From: Micromonospora saelicesensis
Lineage (GTDB): Bacteria; Actinomycetota; Actinomycetes; Mycobacteriales; Micromonosporaceae
Direction: 5' to 3'
DNA length: 64,000 nucleotides
Assembly: GCF_900091575.1 (NCBI RefSeq)
Contig: NZ_FMCR01000003.1
Location: forward strand, 248,001-312,000
Part shown: positions 9,056-17,500 of the stretch, piece by piece
How positions within the stretch are numbered: the first letter of the stretch is position 1
How the letters are laid out: every line of letters starts with the position of its first letter
Notes under the pieces: generated by a model
The model's input: the letters and a program-made list of their open reading frames with translations, nothing else
What the model was told of the DNA's origin: nothing
Databases searched by the model: none
Position numbers and translations under genes: made by a program

Positions 9056-9460
9056 GTGTATCCACGGATCCGCAACATCAGTTTCGACTGCCACGACACG
9101 TACACCCTGGCCGGCTTCTGGTCGGCGGTGCTCGGCTACGCCCGGCTCCCGGAGGACGTTCCGGGTGACCCGGAAGCTGCCCTGCTGCCGCCGGACGGTG
9201 CCACGCCGAACATGTTCTTCCAAGCCGTGCCCGAGGACAAGGTGACCAAGAACCGGGTTCACATCTGCCTGGAACCGGTCGACCGGACCCGCGACGAGGA
9301 AGTCGAGCGGGTGCTCGGCCTCGGGGCCACCATGGTCGTCGACCGGCGGCGCGCCGACGGGACGGGCTGGGCGGTTCTCGCCGACCCGGAGGGGAACGAG
9401 TTCTGCGTCGTCCGCAGCGCCGGGGAGCGGGTCGACACCACTGTGGAGGACCAAGCATGA
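9056..9460 (+). CDS. VOC (glyoxalase-fold) family protein, copy 1
   Basis: 134 residues from GTG 9056, chosen because GGAGA (9044-9048) lies at normal spacing and because the start then aligns residue for residue with copy 2. An ATG at 9041 is the alternative. It carries the motifs of the Glyoxalase-like (VOC superfamily) fold: RNISFDCHDTY, AGFWSAVLGY, a central KNRVHICLEP strand with the metal-type His, and the DPEGNEFCVV C-terminal strand. The family covers lyases, dioxygenases and antibiotic-binding proteins, so the ligand cannot be inferred. The gene overlaps copy 2 by 4 bp. Confidence 0.85.
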   Translation: MYPRIRNISFDCHDTYTLAGFWSAVLGYARLPEDVPGDPEAALLPPDGATPNMFFQAVPEDKVTKNRVHICLEPVDRTRDEEVERVLGLGATMVVDRRRADGTGWAVLADPEGNEFCVVRSAGERVDTTVEDQA

Positions 9461-9876
9461 GTTCGACGATCCACAACATCAGCATCGACTGTCACGACAC
9501 GTACGCCCTCGCCGGCTTCTGGGCGCAGGTCTTCGACTGCCCACGGCAGCCCGACGACTTCCCCGGCGACCCGGAGGCGATGCTCCTGCCGCCGGGTGGC
9601 CCGGAGGTGCTGTTCATCGCGGTGCCCGAGGGCAAGACGGTGAAGAACCGGCTGCACCTGGACCTGCAACCCGCTGACCGGACCCGGGCCGAGGAGGTCG
9701 AGCGACTGCTCGGCATCGGCGCGACGTTCGTCGCCGACCACGTCGGCCCGACCGGCGGTGGCTGGGTGGTGCTCGTCGACCCGGAGGGCAACGAGTTCTG
9801 CGTGCTCGGCAACGCAGCCGAGCGGGCGGCCGCGGCAGCGGCGCGGGCGGCGGCAGCGGTTGCCGAACCGGCCTGA
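9457..9876 (+). CDS. VOC (glyoxalase-fold) family protein, copy 2
   Basis: 139 residues from ATG 9457 with GGAGGA at 9445-9450. It is closely related to copy 1: HNISIDCHDTY, AGFWAQVFD, KNRLHLDLQP, EEVERLLGIGA, DPEGNEFCVLG. It differs in an Ala-rich C-terminal tail. VOC proteins act as paired beta-alpha-beta-beta-beta modules, so adjacent genes translated together could form a heterodimer. That is inference; both could equally be independent homodimers. Confidence 0.85.
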   Translation: MSSTIHNISIDCHDTYALAGFWAQVFDCPRQPDDFPGDPEAMLLPPGGPEVLFIAVPEGKTVKNRLHLDLQPADRTRAEEVERLLGIGATFVADHVGPTGGGWVVLVDPEGNEFCVLGNAAERAAAAAARAAAAVAEPA

Positions 9877-9891
9877 CCGTCGACGTACGGC

Positions 9892-9929
9892 ACCGGGCAC
9901 CGGCCACCTTCGCGTGGCCGGTGCCCGGT
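9892..9929. terminator. Perfect 16-bp hairpin between convergent genes
   Basis: Left arm 9892-9907 pairs perfectly with 9914-9929 around a 6-base loop. It lies 15 bp after the VOC operon and 36 bp after the stop of the convergent RibD-like gene, so it can serve both directions. There is no U-tract, as is common in actinomycetes. Confidence 0.85.
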
Positions 9930-9964
9930 TCCACGCCCCCGGGGGCGGGACCTGACCGCGAGAT

Positions 9965-10627
9965 TCAGGCCGTGGCCGGGCCGTGCCGTGGCGCGGGCGA
10001 CTGGACGAAGGCCGCCGCGCCCTCGTACTCCGCCACCGGGGCGGTGCCGACATGCTCGTACTCGAGTAGAAGCAGACCCTTCGCCGTCGCTTCGTGATGA
10101 ACCAGTCGGAGGCCGACGGACGCGCTCGGCTGGTCGAGCAGCCGACGCCCGGAACCGGCCACGGTGGGGGCGACGACGAGTCGGAGTGTGTCGACGAGGC
10201 CGGCCGACAACAGAGCCTTGCCAAGTCGTGCGCTCCCGTGGATCTGGAGTTCCCGTCCGGGCCGGGCCTTGAGCTCCCCGACGGTGTGGATCGGGTCGCC
10301 CCGGAGCAGCGTCGTCGGGTGCCAACCACCCTCCGTCAGGGTGCTGGTCACTACGTACTTCGGTAATGAATTCATCCGTTCGGTGAACGGATCGTTCGGG
10401 TCGGTGATCTGCGGCCAGTCGCGAGCGAACGCCTCGTAGGTCCGCCGTCCGAGCAGCAGACCGTCGGCGAGACCCAACCAGTCAGAGGTCCGGCGGACGA
10501 AGACCTCGTCCAGGTAGGGCACGAGCCAGCCGCCCCGGGTGAAGTCGTCGCTCGTGTCCTCGGTCGGCGAGCCGGGCCCCTGGCTGACGCCGTCGAGAGT
10601 GACGAACTCGGTAAGGACGATCTTCAC
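9965..10627 (-). CDS. Dihydrofolate-reductase-fold (RibD C-terminal-like) protein
   Basis: 220 residues from ATG 10627, overlapping the SRPBCC gene upstream by 4 bp. It begins with MKIVLTEFVTLDGVSQ, the characteristic first strand of stand-alone RibD_C reductases, then LLLGRRTYEAFARDW, KYVVTSTL, GRELQIHGSARLGKALL and LRLVVAPTVAGSGRRLLD, covering the whole NADPH-binding fold. Such proteins are often misnamed dihydrofolate reductase; the real substrate is unknown. It is the third gene of an HTH-SRPBCC-RibD_C operon. Confidence 0.88.
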   Translation of the reverse strand: MKIVLTEFVTLDGVSQGPGSPTEDTSDDFTRGGWLVPYLDEVFVRRTSDWLGLADGLLLGRRTYEAFARDWPQITDPNDPFTERMNSLPKYVVTSTLTEGGWHPTTLLRGDPIHTVGELKARPGRELQIHGSARLGKALLSAGLVDTLRLVVAPTVAGSGRRLLDQPSASVGLRLVHHEATAKGLLLLEYEHVGTAPVAEYEGAAAFVQSPAPRHGPATA

Positions 10628-11100
10628 AGCGCCCCCTGGCTCTCGGCGAGCCCGGCGAGTTGTTCGGTGACCGAGCCCCAGCCGTCCGCGAAGCCGATCT
10701 TCTCGTGAAGGTCACGAGCGGCGGGATCACCGTGACGGACGATGATCCGGTAGTCCGTGCCGTCCGGATGATCCTTCATGGTGATCTCCGCGGTCATCGG
10801 GACCGGGGTTGGGTGCGCGGGCCGCCAGGCGCTGTCGATCACGTTGGTGAACACGATCCGTTCGAGAACGTCGACGACGAGGAAGCACGCGTCGAGGTGC
10901 GGGACGAACTCCACCCCGTCCTCGCTCAGTCGGGTCACGAGTGCGCCACCGGGCCGGACGTCCAAGCGATCGACGCGGCACAGGGCCGGCGCCGGTATCC
11001 ACCACTTCTCGAAGCGGGACGGGTCGGTCCAGGCGTTCCACACGGCGGCGAGAGGTGCGCGGATGACCCGCGTCATTGTCAGGTCCAGGTCGGGATTCAT
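10624..11100 (-). CDS. SRPBCC (AHSA1-like) domain protein
   Basis: 158 residues. The sequence shows the AHSA1/SRPBCC pattern: TRVIRAPLAAVWNAWTDPSRFEKWW at the start, GGALVTRL, VFTNVIDSAWRPA, and a C-terminal helix with GWGSVTEQLAGLAE. The fold encloses a hydrophobic ligand cavity. Its start overlaps the upstream regulator gene and its stop overlaps the RibD-like gene, so all three are translated as a unit. HTH plus AHSA1 pairs of this type are common in actinobacteria and usually act without a known ligand. Confidence 0.88.
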   Translation of the reverse strand: MNPDLDLTMTRVIRAPLAAVWNAWTDPSRFEKWWIPAPALCRVDRLDVRPGGALVTRLSEDGVEFVPHLDACFLVVDVLERIVFTNVIDSAWRPAHPTPVPMTAEITMKDHPDGTDYRIIVRHGDPAARDLHEKIGFADGWGSVTEQLAGLAESQGAL

Positions 11101-11435
11101 TGCTGGTTCTCCTGCTCATCGGTGACGAGGCGTTCCAGGCGATCCGTGCGCTCTTCCCAGATCCGGCGCTGCTCCGCGAGCCAGTCGTCGACGACAGCGA
11201 GGCGCTCGCGGTTGAGCACGCAGGTGCGCACCCGTCCGGACTTGGTCGTGTGGATCAGTCCGTTCGACTCGAGCGTCTGCACGTGCTTCATGAACGAGGG
11301 AAGAGTCATCGGAAACTCGCGAGCGAGGTCACCGACGCTCGTCGGACCGTGGCCGAGGCGGCGGATGACCCAGCGCCGGGTCGGGTCAGCGAGGGCGACG
11401 AACACGCCGTCGAGCTGCGCCGAATACTGTGCCAT
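11097..11435 (-). CDS. ArsR-type winged-helix transcriptional regulator
   Basis: 112 residues from ATG 11435. The core is ArsR-like: LDGVFVALADPTRRWVIRRL, then the recognition region GDLAREFPMTLPSFMKHVQTLE, and a wing (GLIHTTKSGRVRTCVLN). No Cys metal-binding motif is seen, so it belongs to the non-metal subgroup usually coupled to SRPBCC genes. No ribosome site precedes the ATG, and AACACT lies seven bases upstream, so the message may be leaderless. The palindrome at 11439-11467 directly upstream is the likely autoregulatory operator. Confidence 0.87.
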   Translation of the reverse strand: MAQYSAQLDGVFVALADPTRRWVIRRLGHGPTSVGDLAREFPMTLPSFMKHVQTLESNGLIHTTKSGRVRTCVLNRERLAVVDDWLAEQRRIWEERTDRLERLVTDEQENQQ

Positions 11436-11438
11436 GCG

Positions 11439-11467
11439 GCTAAGTGTTGCTGGAGATGACACTTAGC
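11439..11467 (-). promoter_or_regulatory. 9-bp-arm palindromic operator before the ArsR-type operon
   Basis: GCTAAGTGT (11439-11447) and ACACTTAGC (11459-11467) are perfect inverted arms with an 11-base spacer. The site starts 3 bp upstream of the regulator's ATG and covers the expected -10 region, so binding there would block transcription. It is the natural candidate site for the regulator it precedes. Confidence 0.6.
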
Positions 11468-11547
11468 GCAAGGGCAAAGTATCGGCGGCCCCGGGGAGTG
11501 GCTGCCGTGCCGACGGCAGCCGGTCGGCACGCTTCAGGAAAGCAGCA

Positions 11548-11581
11548 GGGGCCCCGGCCACCCGAGGGTGGCCGGGGCCCC
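11548..11581 (-). terminator. Perfect 16-bp hairpin terminator
   Basis: Arms 11548-11563 and 11566-11581 are perfectly complementary and separated by GA. It sits 13 bp beyond the stop of the Pro-rich membrane protein gene at 11595. A second small perfect hairpin (8-bp arms, 11501-11520) lies further on. Confidence 0.85.
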
Positions 11582-11594
11582 GGTCTCGTACGGA

Positions 11595-12413
11595 TCAGGA
11601 CTGCTGCTCGACCTGGCCTCGGATCGCGGTGAACTCGGCCTTCGCCTGGTCGGCGGACTTGAAGTACATCACCACCATGCCCAGGCTGCCCCGGTCGGCC
11701 CAGACGCAGATGCCCAGCGGCACGGAGTCGGCCTTGCCGTCGCCGCAGCGCGCCTCACCGCCCAGTGGGCCGGCGTCGACAGCCGTCATCTTGTTCACCG
11801 TCAGCTGCTTGGACAGGCCGTCCACATAGGCGTCGAGCTCCTTCTTCGGATCCGACAGCAGCCCGGACACGCCCGCGATCATGACGAGGTCCTGCTTGGT
11901 CGGGTCACCGTAGAAGGCGGCGACCGTGCTCGTCTCGTTCCCCGCCGCCGTCTTCATCCCCGCGACCGCCTGGTCGGCGGCCGTCAGGAGCTCCGGGTTG
12001 GTGAGCTTCGGCCGGCCGGCGAGGGTGGTCGGCGCGACCACCCGGGTCTTGCTGGCGTCCACCACGGCGCCCACGTCGTCCTTGACGACGAGCCAGGTGA
12101 TCGCCACCCCGCCGACGCAGAGCACCAGCACCACTGCCAACACGATCAGCACGATCTTGCCGACGTTCGACTTCTTCGCCGGGGGAGGGCCCCCGGCCAG
12201 GTTCGGGTCACCGTACGGCTGACCCGGCTGCGCGGGCGGGAAGCCAGGCTGCGCCGGCGGGAAGCCCGATTGCGCGGGTGGGAAACCACCGGGCTGCTGT
12301 GGGTGTCCCTGCTGCTGCGGCGGCGCCCAGCCGCCAGGCTGCTGGCCCGGCTGCTGCGACGGGTCGGGGAAATTCTGCGGCGAGCCGTAGGGATTGGCCG
12401 GCGGCTGGGACAT
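11595..12413 (-). CDS. Single-pass membrane protein with Pro/Gln-rich cytoplasmic N-terminus
   Basis: 272 residues. The first ~75 residues are Pro/Gln/Gly-rich with repeated GFPPAQ units, followed by KKSN and one membrane helix (about 84-108, KIVLIVLAVVLVLCVGGVAI). The extracytoplasmic part of about 160 residues has two Cys (GEARCGDG and PLGICVWAD) likely to form a disulfide. Pro-rich N-termini of this kind are frequent in actinobacterial membrane proteins and in substrates of Ser/Thr kinases. The external domain is not one I can name. It is a single gene with its own terminator. Confidence 0.8.
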   Translation of the reverse strand: MSQPPANPYGSPQNFPDPSQQPGQQPGGWAPPQQQGHPQQPGGFPPAQSGFPPAQPGFPPAQPGQPYGDPNLAGGPPPAKKSNVGKIVLIVLAVVLVLCVGGVAITWLVVKDDVGAVVDASKTRVVAPTTLAGRPKLTNPELLTAADQAVAGMKTAAGNETSTVAAFYGDPTKQDLVMIAGVSGLLSDPKKELDAYVDGLSKQLTVNKMTAVDAGPLGGEARCGDGKADSVPLGICVWADRGSLGMVVMYFKSADQAKAEFTAIRGQVEQQS

Positions 12414-12519
12414 CAGTCAGCTCCAAGATGGGGGTGCAAAACGCGTGATCCTAACCCGGCGCGGCGCCCGCCGTCGTCCCCGCGGAAACCCGCGGCTGGC
12501 GATCGACTGATCACAAACA

Positions 12520-12566
12520 GTCGCGGTGGCCGGTCCGTCCACGAGAGACGGTCCGACCACCGCGAC
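12520..12566 (-). terminator. Hairpin terminator after fadB
   Basis: Arms 12520-12539 and 12547-12566 pair at 18 of 20 positions (one of the two exceptions can form G-U) around a 7-base loop, 18 bp beyond the fadB stop. Confidence 0.75.
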
Positions 12567-12583
12567 AGTGGTACAGGGATCGG

Positions 12584-14644
12584 TCAGGCCGGCAGGCTCG
12601 CCGCACCACGCGGCAGGAACCGCTTGCCGGTGACCCGCTCGGAGGTGCCGGTCCGGTCCAGGTACGGCGTGACGCCGCCCAGGTGGAACGGCCAGCCAGC
12701 GCCCAGGATCATGCACAGGTCGATGTCCTGCGCCTCGGCGACCACACCCTCGTCCAGCATCAGCCGGATCTCCTGCGCGAGCGCGTCGAGGGCGTTCTGG
12801 CGTACCTGCTCGGCGGTCAACGGCTGGTCACCGACCACGAGCAGCTTGGCGACCTCTTCGTTGATCTGGTCGTCGACCACGAGCGGCTGGCCCGAGTCGG
12901 CGATCCGCTTGAGGTTCTCGCTGACCTCGAACCGGTCCGGGTACGCGGCGTGCAGGGTGCCGCCCACGTGGTACGCGACGGCCGGCCCGACCAACTGGAG
13001 CAGGGCGAGCGGACGCATCGGCAGGCCCAGCGGGTCCAGTGCGCTGTTCGCCACGTCCAGCGGAGTGCCCGCGTCGACGGCGGCGAAGACGGTGCCCAGG
13101 AAGCGGGTGAGCAGCCGGTTCACCACGAACGCCGGAGCGTCCTTGACCAGCACGCTCGACTTCTTGAGCTGCTTGCCCACCGCGAACGCGGTGGCCAGGG
13201 TGACGTCGTCGGTGCGCTCGCCCCGGACGATCTCCAGCAGCGGCAGCACCGCCACCGGGTTGAAGAAGTGGAAGCCGACCACCCGCTCCGGGTGCTCCAA
13301 CTCGGCGGCCATCTCGGTGATCGACAGCGAGCTGGTGTTGGTGGCGAGCACCGCCTCCGGGGAGACGATCTTCTCCAACTCGGCCCAGACCTGCTTCTTG
13401 ACGCCCAGGTCCTCGAAGACCGCCTCGATGACGAAGTCCGCGTCGGCGAAGGCGCTCTTGTCGACAGTGCCGCTGACCAGGCCGTACAGCTTGGCGGCGG
13501 TGCCCTTGTCCATCCGGCCCTTGGTGACGGCCTTCTCGATCTGGGTGTGCACGTAGCCGACGCCCTTGTTCACCCGGGACTGGTCGAGGTCGGTCATCAC
13601 CACCGGCACCTGAAGGCGGCGGGCGAACAGCAGCGCCAGCTGGCTGGCCATCAGACCCGCGCCGACGATGCCGACCTTGGTGATCGTGCGAGCCAGGCCC
13701 TTGTCCGGAGCGCCGGCCGGGCGCTTGGCCCGCCGCTGCACCAGGTCGAACGCGTACAGGCCGCTACGCAGCTCCTCGGAGAAGACCAGGTCCGCGAGCG
13801 CCTCGTCCTCGGCGGCGGTGCCGGCGGCGAAGTCGCCGTCCTTCGCCGTCTCCAGCAGGTCGAGCGCCTTGTACGCGGCCGGGACGGCGCCGTGCAGCCG
13901 CTGGTTGAGCGTCTCCCGGGCGAAGTAGAGCACGCCCGCCCACATGTCCTTGTCGACCTCGGGCCGGGTCACGGTGACCTGACCCCGGACCACGCCGGCC
14001 GCCCACTCCAGGGACCGCTCCAGGAAGTCCGCCGGCTCCAACAGGATGTCCGCGATGCCCAGCTCGGCCGCCTGCTTCGGCTTGAGCATCTTGTTCTGCA
14101 TCAGCGGGTTCTGGATGATCACCTGGGTCGCGGCGGGGATGCCGATCAGGTTCGGCAGCAGCTGGGTGCCGCCCCAGCCGGGCACCAGACCGAGGGAGAC
14201 CTCGGGCAGCGCGAGGGCCGCCGCGCCGCCGGAGAGCGTCCGGTAGTGGCAGTGCAGCGCCAGCTCCAGGCCACCGCCCATCGCCGCGCCGTTGACGAAC
14301 GCGAAGGTGGGGACGGTGCTGTCCTTGAGCCGGGCGAAGACCCGGTGGCCGAGCCGGCCGATCTCCAGCGCCTGCGCACGGTCGGCGAGCTGCGGCAGGC
14401 CGACGATGTCCGCGCCCACGCAGAAGATGTACGGCTTGCCGGTGACCGCGATGAACGCCGGGTCGGCGGCGAGCGCGGCGGTGATCGCCTCGTCCAGGCT
14501 GGCCAGCCCACCCGGGCCGAAGGTGTTCGGCTTGGTGTGGTCGAAGCCGTTGTCCAGCGTGATCAGGGCGGCGGGCCGGTCCAGCCCCGGCACGTTCACC
14601 TGACGCAGCAGCGCCCGGGTGACGACCTCGTTCGGTGCCTTCAC
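12584..14644 (-). CDS. fadB: Fatty-acid oxidation multifunctional protein: enoyl-CoA hydratase / 3-hydroxyacyl-CoA dehydrogenase
   Basis: 686 residues from GTG 14644, which overlaps the thiolase stop by 4 bp. The N-terminal crotonase domain has the oxyanion region (GKPYIFCVGADIVGLPQ) and GAAMGGGLELALHCHYR with the catalytic Glu region, then SLGLVPGWGGTQLLP. From about residue 325 an NAD-binding domain starts (VGIVGAGLMASQLALLFA), followed by the dehydrogenase core (VVGFHFFNPVAVLPLLEIV, with catalytic His). A second C-terminal helical domain follows with DAPAFVVNRLLTRF. It catalyses steps two and three of beta-oxidation and should form a complex with the thiolase encoded upstream. Confidence 0.95.
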   Translation of the reverse strand: MKAPNEVVTRALLRQVNVPGLDRPAALITLDNGFDHTKPNTFGPGGLASLDEAITAALAADPAFIAVTGKPYIFCVGADIVGLPQLADRAQALEIGRLGHRVFARLKDSTVPTFAFVNGAAMGGGLELALHCHYRTLSGGAAALALPEVSLGLVPGWGGTQLLPNLIGIPAATQVIIQNPLMQNKMLKPKQAAELGIADILLEPADFLERSLEWAAGVVRGQVTVTRPEVDKDMWAGVLYFARETLNQRLHGAVPAAYKALDLLETAKDGDFAAGTAAEDEALADLVFSEELRSGLYAFDLVQRRAKRPAGAPDKGLARTITKVGIVGAGLMASQLALLFARRLQVPVVMTDLDQSRVNKGVGYVHTQIEKAVTKGRMDKGTAAKLYGLVSGTVDKSAFADADFVIEAVFEDLGVKKQVWAELEKIVSPEAVLATNTSSLSITEMAAELEHPERVVGFHFFNPVAVLPLLEIVRGERTDDVTLATAFAVGKQLKKSSVLVKDAPAFVVNRLLTRFLGTVFAAVDAGTPLDVANSALDPLGLPMRPLALLQLVGPAVAYHVGGTLHAAYPDRFEVSENLKRIADSGQPLVVDDQINEEVAKLLVVGDQPLTAEQVRQNALDALAQEIRLMLDEGVVAEAQDIDLCMILGAGWPFHLGGVTPYLDRTGTSERVTGKRFLPRGAASLPA

Positions 14645-15837
14645 TTGTTGCCACCCTCCCAGTGCGGGTTCTCCCAGATGACCGTGCCGCCCATGCCGAT
14701 GCCGATGCACATCGCCGTGAGGCCGTACCGGACCTCGGGGTGCTCGGCGAACTGGCGGGCCAGCTGCGTCATCAGCCGCACGCCGGAGGAGGCCAGCGGG
14801 TGACCGATGGCGATCGCGCCGCCCCACGGGTTGACCCGCGCGTCGTCGTCGGCGATGCCGAAGTGGTCGAGGAAGGCGAGCACCTGCACGGCGAACGCCT
14901 CGTTCAGCTCGAACAGGCCGATGTCGTCGATGCTGAGCCCGGCGAGGCGCAGCGCCTTCTCCGTCGACGGGATCGGGCCGACGCCCATCACCTCCGGCTC
15001 GACTCCGACGAAGCCGAACGACACCAGCCGCATGGCGACCGGCAGGCCCAGCTCGCGGGCGGTGGCCTCGTCGGCCAGCAGACTCGCGGTGGCGCCGTCG
15101 TTCAGGCCGGCCGCGTTGCCCGCGGTGACCTTGCCGTGCGGGCGGAACGGGGTCTTCAGGGTGGCCAGCTTCTCCAGCGAGGTGTCCCGTGGGGCCTCGT
15201 CCACAGTGGCCAGGCCCCAGCCGCCCTCCGCGTCGCGGATCGACATCGGCACCAGGTCGTCCTGGAGCTTGCCGTTGGCGTACGCCTTGGCGGTCTTCTG
15301 CTGCGAGGCGAGCGCGAACGCGTCGGTGCGTGCCTTGGTGATGTGCGGGACCAGGTCGTGCAGGTTCTCCGCGGTGGAGCCCATCACCAGCGCGGACGGG
15401 TCGACCAGCTTCTCCGCGATGATGCGCGGGTTGGGGTCGACGCCCTCACCCATCGGGTGGCGGCCCATGTGCTCGACGCCACCGGCGATGGCGATGTCGT
15501 ACGCGCCCATGGCGATGCCGCTGGCCACGGTGGTGACCGCGGTCATCGCCCCCGCGCACATGCGGTCGATGGCGAAACCGGGAACGGTCTTGGGCAGCCC
15601 GGCCAGCAGGGCGGCGGTGCGGCCGATGGTGAGGCCCTGGTCGCCGATCTGGGTGGTGGCCGCGATGGCGACCTCCTCGACCCGCTCCGGGGGCAGCTGC
15701 GGGTTGCGACGCAGCAGTTCCCGGATGCAGCGGATCACCAGGTCGTCGGCGCGGGTGTTGGCGTACATGCCACCCGCCTTGCCGAACGGGGTACGGACGC
15801 CGTCGACGAAGACGACGTCGCGAACTTCACGGGGCAC
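14641..15837 (-). CDS. fadA: Acetyl-CoA acyltransferase (3-ketoacyl-CoA thiolase)
   Basis: 398 residues from GTG 15837 with AGGAGG five bases upstream. Cys94 in DRMCAGAMTAV is the acyl-accepting nucleophile. The GGAIAIGHPLASSGVR motif supplies His, and CIGIGMGGTVIWE the second Cys. The length matches thiolase I enzymes. It cleaves 3-ketoacyl-CoA in the last beta-oxidation step. Position as first gene, overlapping the fadB gene, marks a classic fadAB operon. Confidence 0.95.
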   Translation of the reverse strand: MPREVRDVVFVDGVRTPFGKAGGMYANTRADDLVIRCIRELLRRNPQLPPERVEEVAIAATTQIGDQGLTIGRTAALLAGLPKTVPGFAIDRMCAGAMTAVTTVASGIAMGAYDIAIAGGVEHMGRHPMGEGVDPNPRIIAEKLVDPSALVMGSTAENLHDLVPHITKARTDAFALASQQKTAKAYANGKLQDDLVPMSIRDAEGGWGLATVDEAPRDTSLEKLATLKTPFRPHGKVTAGNAAGLNDGATASLLADEATARELGLPVAMRLVSFGFVGVEPEVMGVGPIPSTEKALRLAGLSIDDIGLFELNEAFAVQVLAFLDHFGIADDDARVNPWGGAIAIGHPLASSGVRLMTQLARQFAEHPEVRYGLTAMCIGIGMGGTVIWENPHWEGGNK

Positions 15838-15996
15838 TTGAGCCTCCTATTCGACCGTGATCGGCCTTCGCGCCGAGCGGCACGCCGGACCGAACAAGGG
15901 TCGCCGACACGGGCACGTTTCCCTCGAATGCTACTCGCCAGTAACCAACCCCGTCGCCACCCCCGCCTGTGGCCCACCCCACACCCAGCTCCGGTC

Positions 15997-16051
15997 GATC
16001 ATGAAGTTATTGCCGAGACACGCCGGTGCGTGTGGCAACAACTTCATGATC
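15997..16051. repeat. GATC-bounded inverted repeat, copy 1
   Basis: Arms GATCATGAAGTTATTGCC (15997-16014) and 16034-16051 pair at 17 of 18 positions, the exception being a G-U. The 19-base middle contains a further ACACGC/GCGTGT stem, so the whole element can fold as one long hairpin. It lies just after the ribonuclease D stop. Related elements are at 21463-21528 and 58843-58896. The remainder of 15838-16070 contains no gene. Confidence 0.75.
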
Positions 16052-16070
16052 AACAGCGGGGAGGGGCGGG

Positions 16071-17405
16071 TCAGGAGGTGGGGGTGGGGGGTGGTGGGGT
16101 CAGGGCTTCGGTCAGGTCGGGGGTGAGGAGGCCGATCTGCCACTCGCGGGCGTTGAAGCCGCGCAGGGTCTCCGCGACCGACGCCTCGGTGATCTCCTCC
16201 GGCGGGGTCCAGGCCAGCCGGCGGACCGAATCCGGAGTGATCAGGTTTTCCGGCGGAAGGTTGTGCTCGCCGGCGATGCGGATCACGACCTCCCGGCAGC
16301 GGGCCAGCCGACCGGCCGCCACCGGGTCCCGCTCGGCCCACCGGTGCGGCGGAGGCGGGCCCTCCACTGCCGGCGAGACCGGCAGGGAATCCTCCGGCAG
16401 CTGCCGGGCGTCGTCGAGCGCGGCGAGCCAGGTGCGGGCCAGCCGACGGACCGACCGACCACCGAAGCCGGGCAGGGTCAGCAGGGTCTTCTCGTCCTTC
16501 GGGTCCAGCTCGGCCGCGGCGATGATCGCCGAGTCGGGCAGCACCCGACCGGGAGCGGCGTCCCGCCGGGCCGCGATCTGGTCCCGGGCGTACCACATCG
16601 AGCGGACCCGGGCCTGGGCCCGCGCCCCCCGCAGCCGGTGGATGCCCGAGGTGCGCCGCCACGGCTCCGCCCGGACCCGGGGCGGGCGTGCCCCGGTGCG
16701 GACCAGCGCGGCGAACTCCTCCGCGGCCCACGCTGACTTGCCCTGCCGGGTCAACTCGGCGTCCAGCGCGTCACGCAGGTCGGTGAGCAGCTCCACGTCG
16801 AGGGCGGCGTACGTCAACCACGACTCGGGCAGCGGTCGGCTCGACCAGTCGGCCGCCGAGTGGTGCTTCTCCAGGGTGAAGCCGAGCAGCTGCTCGGTGA
16901 GCGCGGCAAGCCCGACGCGTTCGAAGCCGGCCAGCCGAGCCGCCAGCTCGGTGTCGAACAGTCGGCGTGGATGCAACCCCACCTCGGCCAGGCAGGGCAG
17001 ATCCTGGCTGGCCGCGTGGAGGACCCACTCGGCCTCACCGATCACCGCGTCCAGCGCGCTGAGGTCGGGCAGGGGCAGCGGGTCGATCAGCGCCGTGCCC
17101 GCACCGGCCCGGCGCAGTTGCACCAGGTACGCGCGTTGGCTGTAGCGGTAGCCGGAAGCCCGTTCGGCGTCCAGGGCGACCGGGCCGGTGCCCGCCGCGA
17201 AGCGGGCCACGACCTCGGCAAGCTCGGCCGGGGCGGCCACCGGATCGGGGGTGCCGTCACGCGGGGCGATCAGCGGAACGGGCCCACCGTCGGCCGGGTC
17301 GGCCCCCTCGCCCGCCGGCTGCGGCTGGGCCGACGGCGGGTGCTGGGGTGCGTTTCCCGGAAGTTCTTCGGTGGGCCGACGGCGCAGGGGTGGTTCGTCG
17401 GTCAC
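16071..17405 (-). CDS. Ribonuclease D-like 3'-5' exonuclease with HRDC domain
   Basis: 444 residues from GTG 17405. The N-terminus is a Pro-rich leader. The DEDD exonuclease domain spans about residues 60-240: PVALDAERASGYRYSQRAYLVQL holds the first acidic pair, VLHAASQDLPCL the second Asp, and TYAALDVELL the last Asp with its Tyr. The HRDC helical domain follows (about 270-350). Family members trim 3' ends of structured RNA. A TAGGGT box six bases before the GTG and the lack of a ribosome site suggest a leaderless message. Confidence 0.9.
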   Translation of the reverse strand: MTDEPPLRRRPTEELPGNAPQHPPSAQPQPAGEGADPADGGPVPLIAPRDGTPDPVAAPAELAEVVARFAAGTGPVALDAERASGYRYSQRAYLVQLRRAGAGTALIDPLPLPDLSALDAVIGEAEWVLHAASQDLPCLAEVGLHPRRLFDTELAARLAGFERVGLAALTEQLLGFTLEKHHSAADWSSRPLPESWLTYAALDVELLTDLRDALDAELTRQGKSAWAAEEFAALVRTGARPPRVRAEPWRRTSGIHRLRGARAQARVRSMWYARDQIAARRDAAPGRVLPDSAIIAAAELDPKDEKTLLTLPGFGGRSVRRLARTWLAALDDARQLPEDSLPVSPAVEGPPPPHRWAERDPVAAGRLARCREVVIRIAGEHNLPPENLITPDSVRRLAWTPPEEITEASVAETLRGFNAREWQIGLLTPDLTEALTPPPPTPTS

Positions 17406-17411
17406 CTGCCA

Positions 17412-17417
17412 ACCCTA
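17412..17417 (-). promoter_or_regulatory. Candidate -10 box (TAGGGT) of the ribonuclease D gene
   Basis: TAGGGT on the minus strand ends six bases before the GTG start, matching the TAnnnT-N6-start pattern seen repeatedly in this window. Confidence 0.5.
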
Positions 17418-17500
17418 GTGCGCGCGGAGATCCGGCGGGTGCAGCCGGTCCGGCGTGTGTCGATCAGGTGTCCGCAAAGTGTCCTCCCGAGGGCCGAACG

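Noticed and set aside
12501..12520. Possible extra promoter between fadB and the Pro-rich gene.
   Set aside because: Only a terminator hairpin is clear; the upstream gene of each transcript lies elsewhere.
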